Assembly: GCA_946480845.1 (NCBI GenBank)
Contig: CAMLLJ010000146.1
Span: 1-7,268, forward strand
Source: an uncultured Gemmatimonadota bacterium
GTDB lineage: Bacteria; Gemmatimonadota; Gemmatimonadetes; Gemmatimonadales; GWC2-71-9
Length of the DNA stretch: 7,268 nt
Direction: 5' to 3'
Positions within the stretch are counted from its first letter, which is position 1. Every line of letters begins with the position of its first letter. The translations under genes were made by a program, and so were the position numbers. Below are positions 1-6,145 of the stretch, piece after piece. The notes under the pieces are model-generated. The model was not told the origin of the DNA, searched no databases, and was given only the letters and a program-made list of their open reading frames with translations.

Positions 1-62
1 CGCTCGCGGCGCGGGTCGGCGTGCCGCTCTTCTCCGTGCTGCTGCGCCGGACGGTGGCCTGA
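1..62 (+). CDS. C-terminal fragment of FecCD/BtuC-type ABC transporter permease (partial, 5' end outside window)
   Basis: Only the last 19 codons are visible, read from position 3 and ending at the TGA at 60-62. The peptide contains GVPLFSVLLRR, which matches the usual C-terminal end of FecCD-family permeases (a G-x-P-x-F-x-x-LLRR type tail after the last membrane helix). These multi-helix inner-membrane proteins form the channel for cobalamin, ferric-siderophore or heme uptake. The stop overlaps the ATG of the following ABC ATPase by one base (TGATG), the typical arrangement for translationally coupled permease and ATPase genes. The identification rests on a short tail plus the neighbouring ATPase and TonB-dependent receptor, so family level is as far as it goes. 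The substrate-binding protein, if present, would lie further upstream. Confidence 0.7.
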   Translation, partial: LAARVGVPLFSVLLRRTVA

Positions 63-880
63 TGCTCGCGGCCCGCAGTCTCTCGGTTCGCTATGCCGGC
101 GCGGCGCGCGCCGCGCTCGACGGCGTGTCGCTGGACGTGCACCCCGGCGAGCTGGTCGCGGTGGCCGGCCCCAACGGCAGCGGCAAGACCACGCTGCTGC
201 GCGCGCTGCTCGGGCTGGTTGCGCCCGCGCACGGCGAGGCCGCGGTGGACGGGCGTCCGGTCGGGGCGTGGCGTCGCGACGAGCTCGCGCGCGCCGTCGG
301 CGTCGTCACCCAGCGCGAGGAAACCGTCTTCCCGCTGCGCGTGGGCGAGGCGGTCATGCTCGGCCGCTATGCGCGGCTCGGGCCGCTCGCCGCGCCCGGC
401 CCGGACGACCACGCGGCGGTGGCGGACGCCCTGCGGCGCTGCCACGTCGCCGACCTCGAGGGGCGCCGGGTGGACGAGCTCTCGGGCGGCGAATGGCAGC
501 GCGTGCGCGTGGCACGGGCGCTCGCGCAGGCACCGCGCGCGCTGGTGCTGGACGAGCCGACCGCGTCGCTCGACATCCGCCACGAGATGGAGCTGTTCGA
601 GCTGATCCGCGGCCTGGCCTCCGGCGGCCTCGCCGCCCTCATCGTGACCCACCAGCTCAACCTCGCATCGCGCTTCGCCGACCGCATGCTGCTGCTGCAC
701 GAGGGGCGGCCCGTCGCCCTCGGCCGTCCGGCCGACGTGCTGACGCAGGACGCACTCACGCGCGTCTTCCGCTGGCCGGTGGCGATCGCCGCCTGGTCCG
801 ACGGGTCGCCGCAGGTGGTGCCACTCCGGCCGGGGGAAGCCCCGGCTCCCGGATTCACCGACACAGGAGCCCGACCGTGA
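62..880 (+). CDS. ABC transporter ATP-binding protein, BtuD/FepC/HmuV type
   Basis: This 272-residue cytoplasmic ATPase would power import of a cobalamin, siderophore or heme ligand through the permease encoded just upstream. All ABC motifs are present: Walker A GPNGSGKT (residues 36-43), Q-loop Gln84, signature LSGGE (140-144), Walker B ALVLDE (160-165) with catalytic Glu165, D-loop SLD (169-171) and H-loop His197. Length and the spacing of motifs fit the iron-chelate/B12 importer ATPases. The ATG at 62 overlaps the permease TGA, with only a weak GGTGG at 53-57 as a ribosome site, so coupled translation is likely. The last 40 or so residues, after the RVFRWP segment, form the short extension usual in this family and end in a Pro/Ala/Gly-rich tail. 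The TGA at 878-880 overlaps the GTG start of the TonB-dependent receptor. Function is firm; ligand specificity cannot be read from this sequence. Confidence 0.93.
   Translation: MLAARSLSVRYAGAARAALDGVSLDVHPGELVAVAGPNGSGKTTLLRALLGLVAPAHGEAAVDGRPVGAWRRDELARAVGVVTQREETVFPLRVGEAVMLGRYARLGPLAAPGPDDHAAVADALRRCHVADLEGRRVDELSGGEWQRVRVARALAQAPRALVLDEPTASLDIRHEMELFELIRGLASGGLAALIVTHQLNLASRFADRMLLLHEGRPVALGRPADVLTQDALTRVFRWPVAIAAWSDGSPQVVPLRPGEAPAPGFTDTGARP
865..869 (+). promoter_or_regulatory. Ribosome binding site (AGGAG) fixing the receptor's GTG start
   Basis: AGGAG lies 7 nt before the GTG at 877 and is inside the end of the ATPase gene. The alternative ATG at 898 would be 28 nt away and would lose the only positively charged residue (Arg4) from the signal peptide, so the GTG is preferred. 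Confidence 0.7.
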
Positions 881-2859
881 CGTCCCGCCCGTCTGCCATG
901 CTCGTGATGCTCACCGGCCTCGCCGGGCTCCTGCCGCGAGCGCTTTGCGCCCAGGATGCCGCGGACACGACCGGACTCGCCGATATCATCGTGACCTCGA
1001 CGGCGGTGCCGCTGGCCGCCGACGCGGTCACGTCCGCCGTGACGGTGCTCGACGGCGACGACCTGCGCGCTCGGGGCATCCGGTTCGTGCAGGATGCGCT
1101 TGCCGAGGTGCCCGGCTTCTTCCTGGTGCAGCCCGGCTCGTTCGGCGCGGTGTCCTCGCTGTTCGCGCGCGGCGGCGAGAGCGACTACGTCAAGGTGCTG
1201 GTGGATGGCGTGCCCGCGAACCAGCCCGGCGGCCAGTTCGACTTTGCGACCCTCAGCACCGACAACATCGAGCGGATCGAAGTCGTGCGCGGACCGGCCA
1301 GCGTGGTGCACGGGTCCGATGCGGTGACGGGAGTGGTCCAGATCGTGACGCGCCGCGGCCGGGGCCCGGTGACGGCGAGCGCGTCGGCCGAGGCGGGCAC
1401 CTTCGGCGCCTCCGAGGTCGAGGGGAGCGCTTCGGGCGGCGGTCCACGCGCCGGCTGGTCGGTGGGCGGTTCGCGCTTCAGGACGAGCGGCACCTACCCC
1501 TTCAACAACGACTTCGCGGCGCAGACGCTGAGTGCGCGGCTGGCCGGCCGGCCCGACGGCGTGTCGGACGCCTCGCTCGCGGTGCGCTACGGGTGGAACA
1601 CCTTTCACTTCCCGACGGACGGGAGCGGCGTCCCGGTGGACGTCAACCAGTTCTCTCGCGGCAGGAGCCTCACGGCGGGTGCGGAAGGGGGCCGCTGGCT
1701 CGGAAGCCGGGTCGAGGCGCGGCTCGCGCTCGCGCTGAGCCGGACGCGCTACGAGTTCGACGACCGGCCCGACCACCCGGCCGACACCAGCGGGTTCGCC
1801 TTCATGTCGGAGCGCCGGGTGGATGCGGGCAGGCGGAGCGCCGATGCGCGCATCAACCTGCGCGCGCACGACGCCGCGATCGTCACGGTCGGCGCGCAGT
1901 ACGAGCTGGAGCACGAGCGGCAGGCCGGCCGGCTCACCTCGAACTTCGGCGGCGGCCCATTCGAGGAGGTGCAGCCGCCGTTCGACCGGAGCCGCCACAC
2001 CTGGGCGCCCTACGCCCAGGCCACGCTCGACCTGCCGGGCGGGCTCGGAGCGAACGCGGGCGTCCGGCTCGACGAGAACGAGGCATTCGGAACATTCGTG
2101 ACCTGGCGGGCGGGCGCCGCGTGGCGCCCGCGGCCGGGCACGCGGATCCGCGCCTCGGCGGGCACCGCCTTCAAGGCGCCGACCTTCGCGGAGAACTACG
2201 CGGCGACGCCGTTCGAGGTCGGCAACCCCGCACTCGAGCCCGAGCGGACCCGGAGCTGGGAGATCGGGGTGGAGCAGGGGCTGGCCCGCGAGGCGGTATC
2301 GCTGTCGGCGGCGTACTTCGACCAGCGCTTCCGGAACCTCATCCAGTACGTCTTCGGCGCGCCCGGCGAGCCGACGTACCAGAACCTCGGTGCGGCGGAC
2401 GCACGAGGAATGGAGGCCGGCGCCACGGTGCGTCCCTTCGGCGGACTCACGCTGTCGGCGAGCTACACCCGGCTCCACACCCGGGTCACCGACGCCGGCG
2501 CGAGCACGTCGCCCGGGTTCGCGGACGGCGAACGGCTCATCCGCCGCCCCTCGCACAGCGGGCGCATCGGCGTCACCTGGCGCGCGGGCACGCGGGCCAC
2601 GCTGAGCGCGGCCGCGCTGTTCGTCGGCGGGCGCGACGATGTGGACTTCTCGGCGTTCCCCGCGGTGCGCCTCCGGCTGCCCGCGTACCGGCTGGTGGAC
2701 CTGAGCGCAGACGTGGCGATTCTCGAGGCGGCCCGGCATGGGGTGGGCGTGGCGCTCACGGCGCGACTGGAGAACGCCCTCGACGAGGACTACGAGAGCG
2801 TCGTGGGCTTCGCGGGCCGCGGCCGCACGCTCTACGCGGGAGGGAGGGTCCACAGGTAA
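877..2859 (+). CDS. TonB-dependent outer-membrane receptor, BtuB/CirA-like
   Basis: This 660-residue outer-membrane beta-barrel receptor would take a scarce ligand (cobalamin, ferric siderophore or heme) into the periplasm using TonB-ExbBD energy. From the GTG start, residues 1-25 form a Sec signal peptide (Arg4, hydrophobic 8-19, likely cleavage after LCA before Gln26). A TonB-box-like stretch DIIVTST follows at 36-42. The plug domain runs over about 45-160, with SSLFARGGES (93-102), VLVDGVPAN (107-115), RIEVVRGPASVVHGSDAVTG (133-152) and IVTRRG (156-161), the classic plug signatures. The rest is barrel, with alternating aromatic/polar strands, a KAPTFAENY segment, an NPALEPERTRSWEIGVE segment, and a final LENALDEDYESVVGFAGRGR segment typical of the last strands. 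The start overlaps the ATPase stop (GTGA). Being encoded directly after the permease and ATPase suggests one uptake cassette. Oddly, the protein ends VHR rather than in the usual terminal aromatic residue. Family is certain, ligand is not. Confidence 0.93.
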   Translation: MTSRPSAMLVMLTGLAGLLPRALCAQDAADTTGLADIIVTSTAVPLAADAVTSAVTVLDGDDLRARGIRFVQDALAEVPGFFLVQPGSFGAVSSLFARGGESDYVKVLVDGVPANQPGGQFDFATLSTDNIERIEVVRGPASVVHGSDAVTGVVQIVTRRGRGPVTASASAEAGTFGASEVEGSASGGGPRAGWSVGGSRFRTSGTYPFNNDFAAQTLSARLAGRPDGVSDASLAVRYGWNTFHFPTDGSGVPVDVNQFSRGRSLTAGAEGGRWLGSRVEARLALALSRTRYEFDDRPDHPADTSGFAFMSERRVDAGRRSADARINLRAHDAAIVTVGAQYELEHERQAGRLTSNFGGGPFEEVQPPFDRSRHTWAPYAQATLDLPGGLGANAGVRLDENEAFGTFVTWRAGAAWRPRPGTRIRASAGTAFKAPTFAENYAATPFEVGNPALEPERTRSWEIGVEQGLAREAVSLSAAYFDQRFRNLIQYVFGAPGEPTYQNLGAADARGMEAGATVRPFGGLTLSASYTRLHTRVTDAGASTSPGFADGERLIRRPSHSGRIGVTWRAGTRATLSAAALFVGGRDDVDFSAFPAVRLRLPAYRLVDLSADVAILEAARHGVGVALTARLENALDEDYESVVGFAGRGRTLYAGGRVHR

Positions 2860-2868
2860 GATTCGGGG

Positions 2869-3630
2869 ATGGCCGTCGTCACCACCCCCGCGATCATCCT
2901 CTCCGCGCTGCGCTACAGCGAGACGTCGAAGATCGTGCGCCTCGCCACCCGCGATCACGGCGTACAGAGCGCCATCGCCAAGGGGGCGCTCCGGCCGCGG
3001 AGCCGCTTCGGCGCGGCGCTGCAGCTCCTGAGCGAGGGCGTGGCCACCCTCCATGTGCGCGACACCCGCGAGCTGCACACGCTGGCGGCCTTCGATGTCG
3101 GCCGGGTCCACATCGCGCTCGCCGCGGACCTCGAGCGCTACTCGGCCGCGATGGCGCTCGCGGAGTTCATGCTGCGGTTCGCCCCGCCCGATCCCCATCC
3201 CGAAAGCTTCGACCTGCTGCTCGAGGGCCTTTCCGCCCTCGAGCTGGCGCCGCCCGGCCAGACCGCCGCGACCGGCCTGCGCGCGCTGTGGCAGCTCGTG
3301 GCCTCGCTCGGCTTTGCACCGGCCACGGACGTCTGCGTGCGCGATGGGACACCGCTTCCGCCGGGCGGGCCGCTCGCCTTCAGCACCCGCGATGGCGGCG
3401 CGCTCTGCGCCGCCTGCGCATCGAGCGCCGACGCGACGCGCCTCCCCGCGGAGGGAAGGGCCGCGCTCGAGGCGATGCTCGACCCGTCGCTCCCGATGCC
3501 GGCGCTCGACGACCTGCACGCCCGCGCCCACCGCCGCCTCCTGGCCCGGTTCATCCGCTTCCACCTCGGCGACAACGCCGAGCTGCCGGCACTGCAGTTC
3601 TGGGAGCGGCGCACCTGGGCACCGGCATGA
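2869..3630 (+). CDS. recO: DNA repair protein RecO
   Basis: This 253-residue cytoplasmic protein matches RecO, which with RecR loads RecA onto SSB-coated single-stranded DNA in the RecFOR pathway and anneals complementary strands. The N-terminal OB-fold region (residues 1-80) carries the family pattern: YSETSKIVRLATRDHG (16-31), then AKGALRPRSRFG (37-48). The helical C-terminal part contains the zinc-finger region, Cys156 and a CxxC at Cys180/Cys183 following an FSTRDGG stretch. The second cysteine of the usual first CxxC pair is replaced by Asp159. Length is normal for RecO. The ATG lies 9 nt after the receptor stop; there is no good Shine-Dalgarno, but TAAGAT at 2857-2862 sits at -12 to -7 from the ATG, a possible leaderless promoter element. 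The gene ends overlapping selB (ATGA). Nothing links RecO functionally to the uptake genes, so co-transcription is probably incidental. Confidence 0.88.
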   Translation: MAVVTTPAIILSALRYSETSKIVRLATRDHGVQSAIAKGALRPRSRFGAALQLLSEGVATLHVRDTRELHTLAAFDVGRVHIALAADLERYSAAMALAEFMLRFAPPDPHPESFDLLLEGLSALELAPPGQTAATGLRALWQLVASLGFAPATDVCVRDGTPLPPGGPLAFSTRDGGALCAACASSADATRLPAEGRAALEAMLDPSLPMPALDDLHARAHRRLLARFIRFHLGDNAELPALQFWERRTWAPA

Positions 3631-5480
3631 TCGTCGGCACCGCGGGGCACGTCGATCACGGCAAGTCGGCGCTGGTGACCGCTTTGACCGGCCGGGCCAT
3701 GGACCGGCTCGCCGAGGAGCGGCGGCGCGGCATCACCATCGACCTCAACTTCGCGCCGCTGGAGCTTGGCGACGGGCGCATCGCGGGGATGATCGACGTG
3801 CCCGGCCATGAGGACTTCGTGCGCACGATGGTGGCCGGCGCGTCGGGGGCCGACGCGGCACTGCTGGTCGTGGCGGCGGATGAAGGGATCATGCCGCAGA
3901 CGGTGGAGCACCTGCTCGTGCTCGAGCGGATGGGTGTCCCTCGCGCGATTCCCGTGGTGACCAAGGCCGACCTGGTGGAGCCGGAGTGGCTCGCGCTGGT
4001 GCTCGAGGAGGTGGCCGCCCGCCTCGCGGCGTCGCCGGTCGCGTTCGAGCCGCCCATCGCCGTGTCGGTGCGCGACGGGCGCGGCATCGGCGCACTGCGC
4101 GAGCGGCTCGCTGACCTGGCGGCGCGACCGGCCCGGGAGCGCGACGACCTCTTCCGGCTGCCGGTGGACCGTGCGTTCCCGCTGGCCGGCGTGGGGACCG
4201 TGGTCACCGGCACCTGCTGGTCCGGCTCGGTGGACGTCGGCGCCGAAGTCCGCGTGCTCCCCTCCGGCGCAACTGCACGCGTCCGCTCGATCGAAGTACA
4301 CGGCCGGTCCACCTCGGCCGCCGAGCCGGGTGCGCGCACGGCGCTCGGCCTCGCCGGCATGCACCGTGACGATGCGCCCCGCGGCTCGGTCGTGGTGCTC
4401 GGCGACGCGCCCTGGGAGGTGACCAGGGTGCTCGATGTGCACCTGGGCCTCGATCGTGGCACGCCGCTCTCCCGCCGCACGCGGCTGCGCCTGCACCACG
4501 GCACGGCCGAGGTGCCGTGCTGGGTCTCGCCGCGCGGTGCCATCGCTCCCGGCGGCACGGGCGCGGCGCGCCTCACGCTCGACCGGCCGATCGTCGCGCG
4601 GGGCGGGGACCGCTTCGTGCTGCGCACGACGTCACCGGCCGCCGTCGTGGGCGGCGGCACCGTAGTGGATCCGCTGCCCGAGCGGCGGGCGCCCTGGACA
4701 GAGGCGCTGGCCGGCGACGACCTGCCGGCCCGGCTCGAGGCGCTGGTGGCACGCCGCCGCGCGGGACTCGCGCTGTCGCTGGCTCCGGTGGTCGTGGGGC
4801 TGCCGCGGCATCATGTCGAGCGCCTGGTGCGCGGCCACGCCGCGCTGCGACGGCTGGACGGCCAGATCGTCACCACCGGCTCGATCTCGGCCGCACGCGC
4901 GGCCCTGGTCGCCGCGCTCGGGCGCTTTCATCGGGAACGTCCCGCCGACCGCGGAATGCCGCTCGAGACGCTGCGCCGGTCGGCCGGTGCCGCCGATCCC
5001 ATCGCCGAGGCGGCACTGGCCGGCCTCAGGGAGGAAGGCGAGATCGCGGTGGCAGGCGGCCTCGCATCGGCTCGCGGCTTCCGCAGCCGTGTTTCCGGTG
5101 GCGACGCGATCGTCGCCGAGATGGTCGCCCGGCTCGAAGCGGCGGGGCTGGCACCGCCATCGGTGCCCGAGCTGGCGCAGCTCGTCGGCCGGCCCGACCT
5201 CCCGGCCATCCTGCGCATCGCGGAGGCCGCCGGGAGCGTCGAGGCGGTGGAACGCGACCGGTACTACTCGCGTACGGCCCTGGAGGCATTCGCCCGGGCG
5301 GTGGTGGAAGCGGGAGCCAGCGGGGAGGTCACGGTGGGGCGGCTGCGCGAATCCCTGGGACTCTCCAGGAAGTTCCTGATCCCGCTGCTCGAGTGGTCCG
5401 ACCGCCAGGGGCTGACCGTCCGCTCGGGGGACACCCGGCGGCTCCGGGGCCCGCAGGCGGGTCCCGGAGCAGCGCCCTAA
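3627..5480 (+). CDS. selB: Selenocysteine-specific translation elongation factor SelB
   Basis: This 617-residue GTPase would deliver Sec-tRNA(Sec) to ribosomes paused at UGA next to a SECIS hairpin. The EF-Tu-like G domain has G1 GHVDHGKS (residues 7-14), RRRGITIDLNF (switch region), G3 DVPGH (57-61) and G4 TKAD (112-115). Domain 2 contains PVDRAF (179-184) followed by GVGTVVTGT, and domain 3 ends near residue 350 (GGGTVVDP). Residues from about 351 to 617 form the winged-helix array that binds SECIS in known SelB proteins; near the end SRK (580-582) followed by PLLEW and RSGDTRRL matches the last winged helix. Total length is that of bacterial SelB, and the C-terminal winged helices distinguish it from EF-Tu and IF2. 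Differences from common SelB are Ser14 in place of Thr in G1 and Asn in place of Gly in the TIDLGF motif. The ATG overlaps the recO stop by 4 nt (ATGA) with no nearby ribosome site, implying coupling to recO. No selA, selC or selD is in the window. Confidence 0.9.
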   Translation: MIVGTAGHVDHGKSALVTALTGRAMDRLAEERRRGITIDLNFAPLELGDGRIAGMIDVPGHEDFVRTMVAGASGADAALLVVAADEGIMPQTVEHLLVLERMGVPRAIPVVTKADLVEPEWLALVLEEVAARLAASPVAFEPPIAVSVRDGRGIGALRERLADLAARPARERDDLFRLPVDRAFPLAGVGTVVTGTCWSGSVDVGAEVRVLPSGATARVRSIEVHGRSTSAAEPGARTALGLAGMHRDDAPRGSVVVLGDAPWEVTRVLDVHLGLDRGTPLSRRTRLRLHHGTAEVPCWVSPRGAIAPGGTGAARLTLDRPIVARGGDRFVLRTTSPAAVVGGGTVVDPLPERRAPWTEALAGDDLPARLEALVARRRAGLALSLAPVVVGLPRHHVERLVRGHAALRRLDGQIVTTGSISAARAALVAALGRFHRERPADRGMPLETLRRSAGAADPIAEAALAGLREEGEIAVAGGLASARGFRSRVSGGDAIVAEMVARLEAAGLAPPSVPELAQLVGRPDLPAILRIAEAAGSVEAVERDRYYSRTALEAFARAVVEAGASGEVTVGRLRESLGLSRKFLIPLLEWSDRQGLTVRSGDTRRLRGPQAGPGAAP

Positions 5481-5488
5481 GGAATTCG

Positions 5489-5506
5489 CGCGCAATCACT
5501 TGCGCG
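5489..5506 (+). terminator. Hairpin just after selB, possible terminator
   Basis: CGCGCAA (5489-5495) and TTGCGCG (5500-5506) are perfect 7-bp inverted repeats around a TCAC loop, starting 9 nt after the selB stop. No run of T follows, so it is either a weak or Rho-assisted terminator or an mRNA-stabilising hairpin. It is the only strong fold I see before the next gene. Confidence 0.4.
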
Positions 5507-5509
5507 AGC

Positions 5510-5539
5510 TTGACTTGCCCAGAGGCCGCCGCGCATCTT
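5510..5539 (+). promoter_or_regulatory. Possible sigma70-type promoter for the solo Ig-module gene
   Basis: TTGACT (5510-5515) matches five of six bases of the -35 consensus. It is followed after 18 nt by CATCTT (5534-5539), a weak -10 sharing A2, T3 and T6 with TATAAT. Transcription would begin near 5546, leaving a leader of roughly 78 nt before the ATG at 5624. Its place immediately after the selB hairpin favours it being real, but the -10 is poor. Confidence 0.35.
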
Positions 5540-5612
5540 CCTTGCACACGGTCACACCGGCAGTCAAACCGACTCTACGTGGAGGTGCCACCACGGTTCA
5601 ACGCCTTGTTGG

Positions 5613-5618
5613 AAGGAG
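5613..5618 (+). promoter_or_regulatory. Strong ribosome binding site AAGGAG
   Basis: AAGGAG lies 5 nt before the ATG at 5624 and is the best Shine-Dalgarno in the window. It fixes the start of the exported Ig-module protein, since the open frame extends far upstream through selB without meaning. Confidence 0.75.
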
Positions 5619-5623
5619 TGCCC

Positions 5624-6061
5624 ATGGTCCGCTTTGCGTGGCCGGGGTGGTGGCTCGGATTGCTGGTGGGCATCGGCCCGCCACTGGCGGCGCAGGATGC
5701 CAGGGATCCGCCGGCATTCGAGCTGAAGGAGAACTACCCCAATCCGTTGTTCGCGTCCACCACGATTCCGTTCACGATCCACGCGGAAATCTGCAGGAAC
5801 GGACACCTGCCCACGGTCTCGCTCGAAGTGCGCAACGTGATTGCGCAGGTCGTGGCGGTGCCGATGCTGATCGAGGAACCGGGGCGCCGGCTGCAGGGCC
5901 TCAGGCTCCGGTGCGGTGAGTACCGCGCCTTCTGGGACGGCCAGTATGACGATGGCGAGCGCCAGGCCACGACCGGAGTGTACTGGGTCCGGCTCACCGT
6001 CGACGGGCAGGCCCAGACGCGGAAGATGATCGTCCAGCGCCGGGTGACCAGCTCGGGCTGA
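5624..6061 (+). CDS. Small exported protein consisting of a sorting-type (T9SS type A / FlgD-like) Ig module
   Basis: This 145-residue protein has a signal peptide (residues 1-23: Arg3, hydrophobic WWLGLLVGIG, likely cleavage after LAA before Gln24). A single module follows. FELKENYPNP (32-41) and STTIPFTI (45-52) match the opening of type IX secretion type A sorting domains and related FlgD-like Ig folds. SLEVRNV (66-72) is the next strand, followed by EYRAFWDGQYDDGE (99-112), TGVYWVRL (117-124) and the closing TRKMIVQR (132-139). In relatives this module sits at the C-terminus of much larger secreted enzymes or adhesins; here almost no other mature sequence exists. Cys57 and Cys97 could form a disulfide after export. 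The strong ribosome site and the likely promoter and terminator around it suggest a separate, well-expressed unit. The function is unknown: a free-standing envelope or secreted domain, or the remnant of a larger protein, would both fit. Confidence 0.78.
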   Translation: MVRFAWPGWWLGLLVGIGPPLAAQDARDPPAFELKENYPNPLFASTTIPFTIHAEICRNGHLPTVSLEVRNVIAQVVAVPMLIEEPGRRLQGLRLRCGEYRAFWDGQYDDGERQATTGVYWVRLTVDGQAQTRKMIVQRRVTSSG

Positions 6062-6073
6062 CAGCGCAGCAGC

Positions 6074-6101
6074 ACGAAGGCCGCCGCGAGGCGGCCTTCG
6101 T
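6074..6101 (+). terminator. Perfect 12-bp hairpin between the Ig-module gene and clpB
   Basis: ACGAAGGCCGCC (6074-6085) and GGCGGCCTTCGT (6090-6101) are exact reverse complements closed by a GCGA loop, which fits the stable GNRA tetraloop class. It begins 13 nt after the stop of the small exported protein. Only short T-containing sequence (TCGTTCCC) follows, so it is a terminator without a classic U-tract. It probably separates the upstream gene from clpB. Confidence 0.7.
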
Positions 6102-6145
6102 CGTTCCCGCTTGCACCGCACAGCCGGCCTTGGCAGCTTTGGATC

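Noticed and set aside
268..876. Upstream extension of the receptor frame to an ATG at 268
   Set aside because: It runs out of frame through the ATPase gene and is low-complexity Arg/Ala sequence. The GTG at 877 with AGGAG and a signal peptide is the sensible start.
841..900. Cobalamin riboswitch ahead of the receptor gene
   Set aside because: The receptor start overlaps the ATPase stop, so there is no leader to hold one. Any riboswitch would be upstream of the window.
940..955. Possible lipobox (RALC) at the end of the receptor signal peptide
   Set aside because: The residues before the cysteine (R-A-L) do not fit the lipobox. TonB receptors are cleaved by signal peptidase I, and LCA before Gln26 is an acceptable site.
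367..3564. Very long open frame on the minus strand opposite the ATPase, receptor and recO
   Set aside because: Its product is Arg/Ala/Gly-rich with no recognisable domain. It is the expected by-product of GC-rich third codon positions in the + strand genes, which carry clear family motifs.
945..3626. Upstream extension of the selB frame, making a 1511-residue protein
   Set aside because: The extra part overlaps the receptor and recO out of frame and shows no domain. SelB proteins begin at the MIVGTAGHVDHG motif, here at 3627.
5578..5595. Small hairpin CGTGG/CCACG in the leader of the exported-protein gene
   Set aside because: Five base pairs around an 8-nt loop are easily found by chance at this GC content. 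No riboswitch core motif is present.
5595..5605. GGTTCAACGCC resembling a tRNA T-loop
   Set aside because: No pairing T stem, anticodon arm or acceptor stem can be formed around it.
4517..5623. Upstream extension of the small exported protein through selB
   Set aside because: It is an out-of-frame shadow of selB. The ATG at 5624 has a strong ribosome site and is followed directly by a signal peptide.
6102..6145. Heat-shock operators or sigma54 site before clpB
   Set aside because: There is no TTAGCACTC/GAGTGCTAA pair for HrcA. TGGCA near 6131 is not followed by the TGC needed for a -24/-12 promoter.
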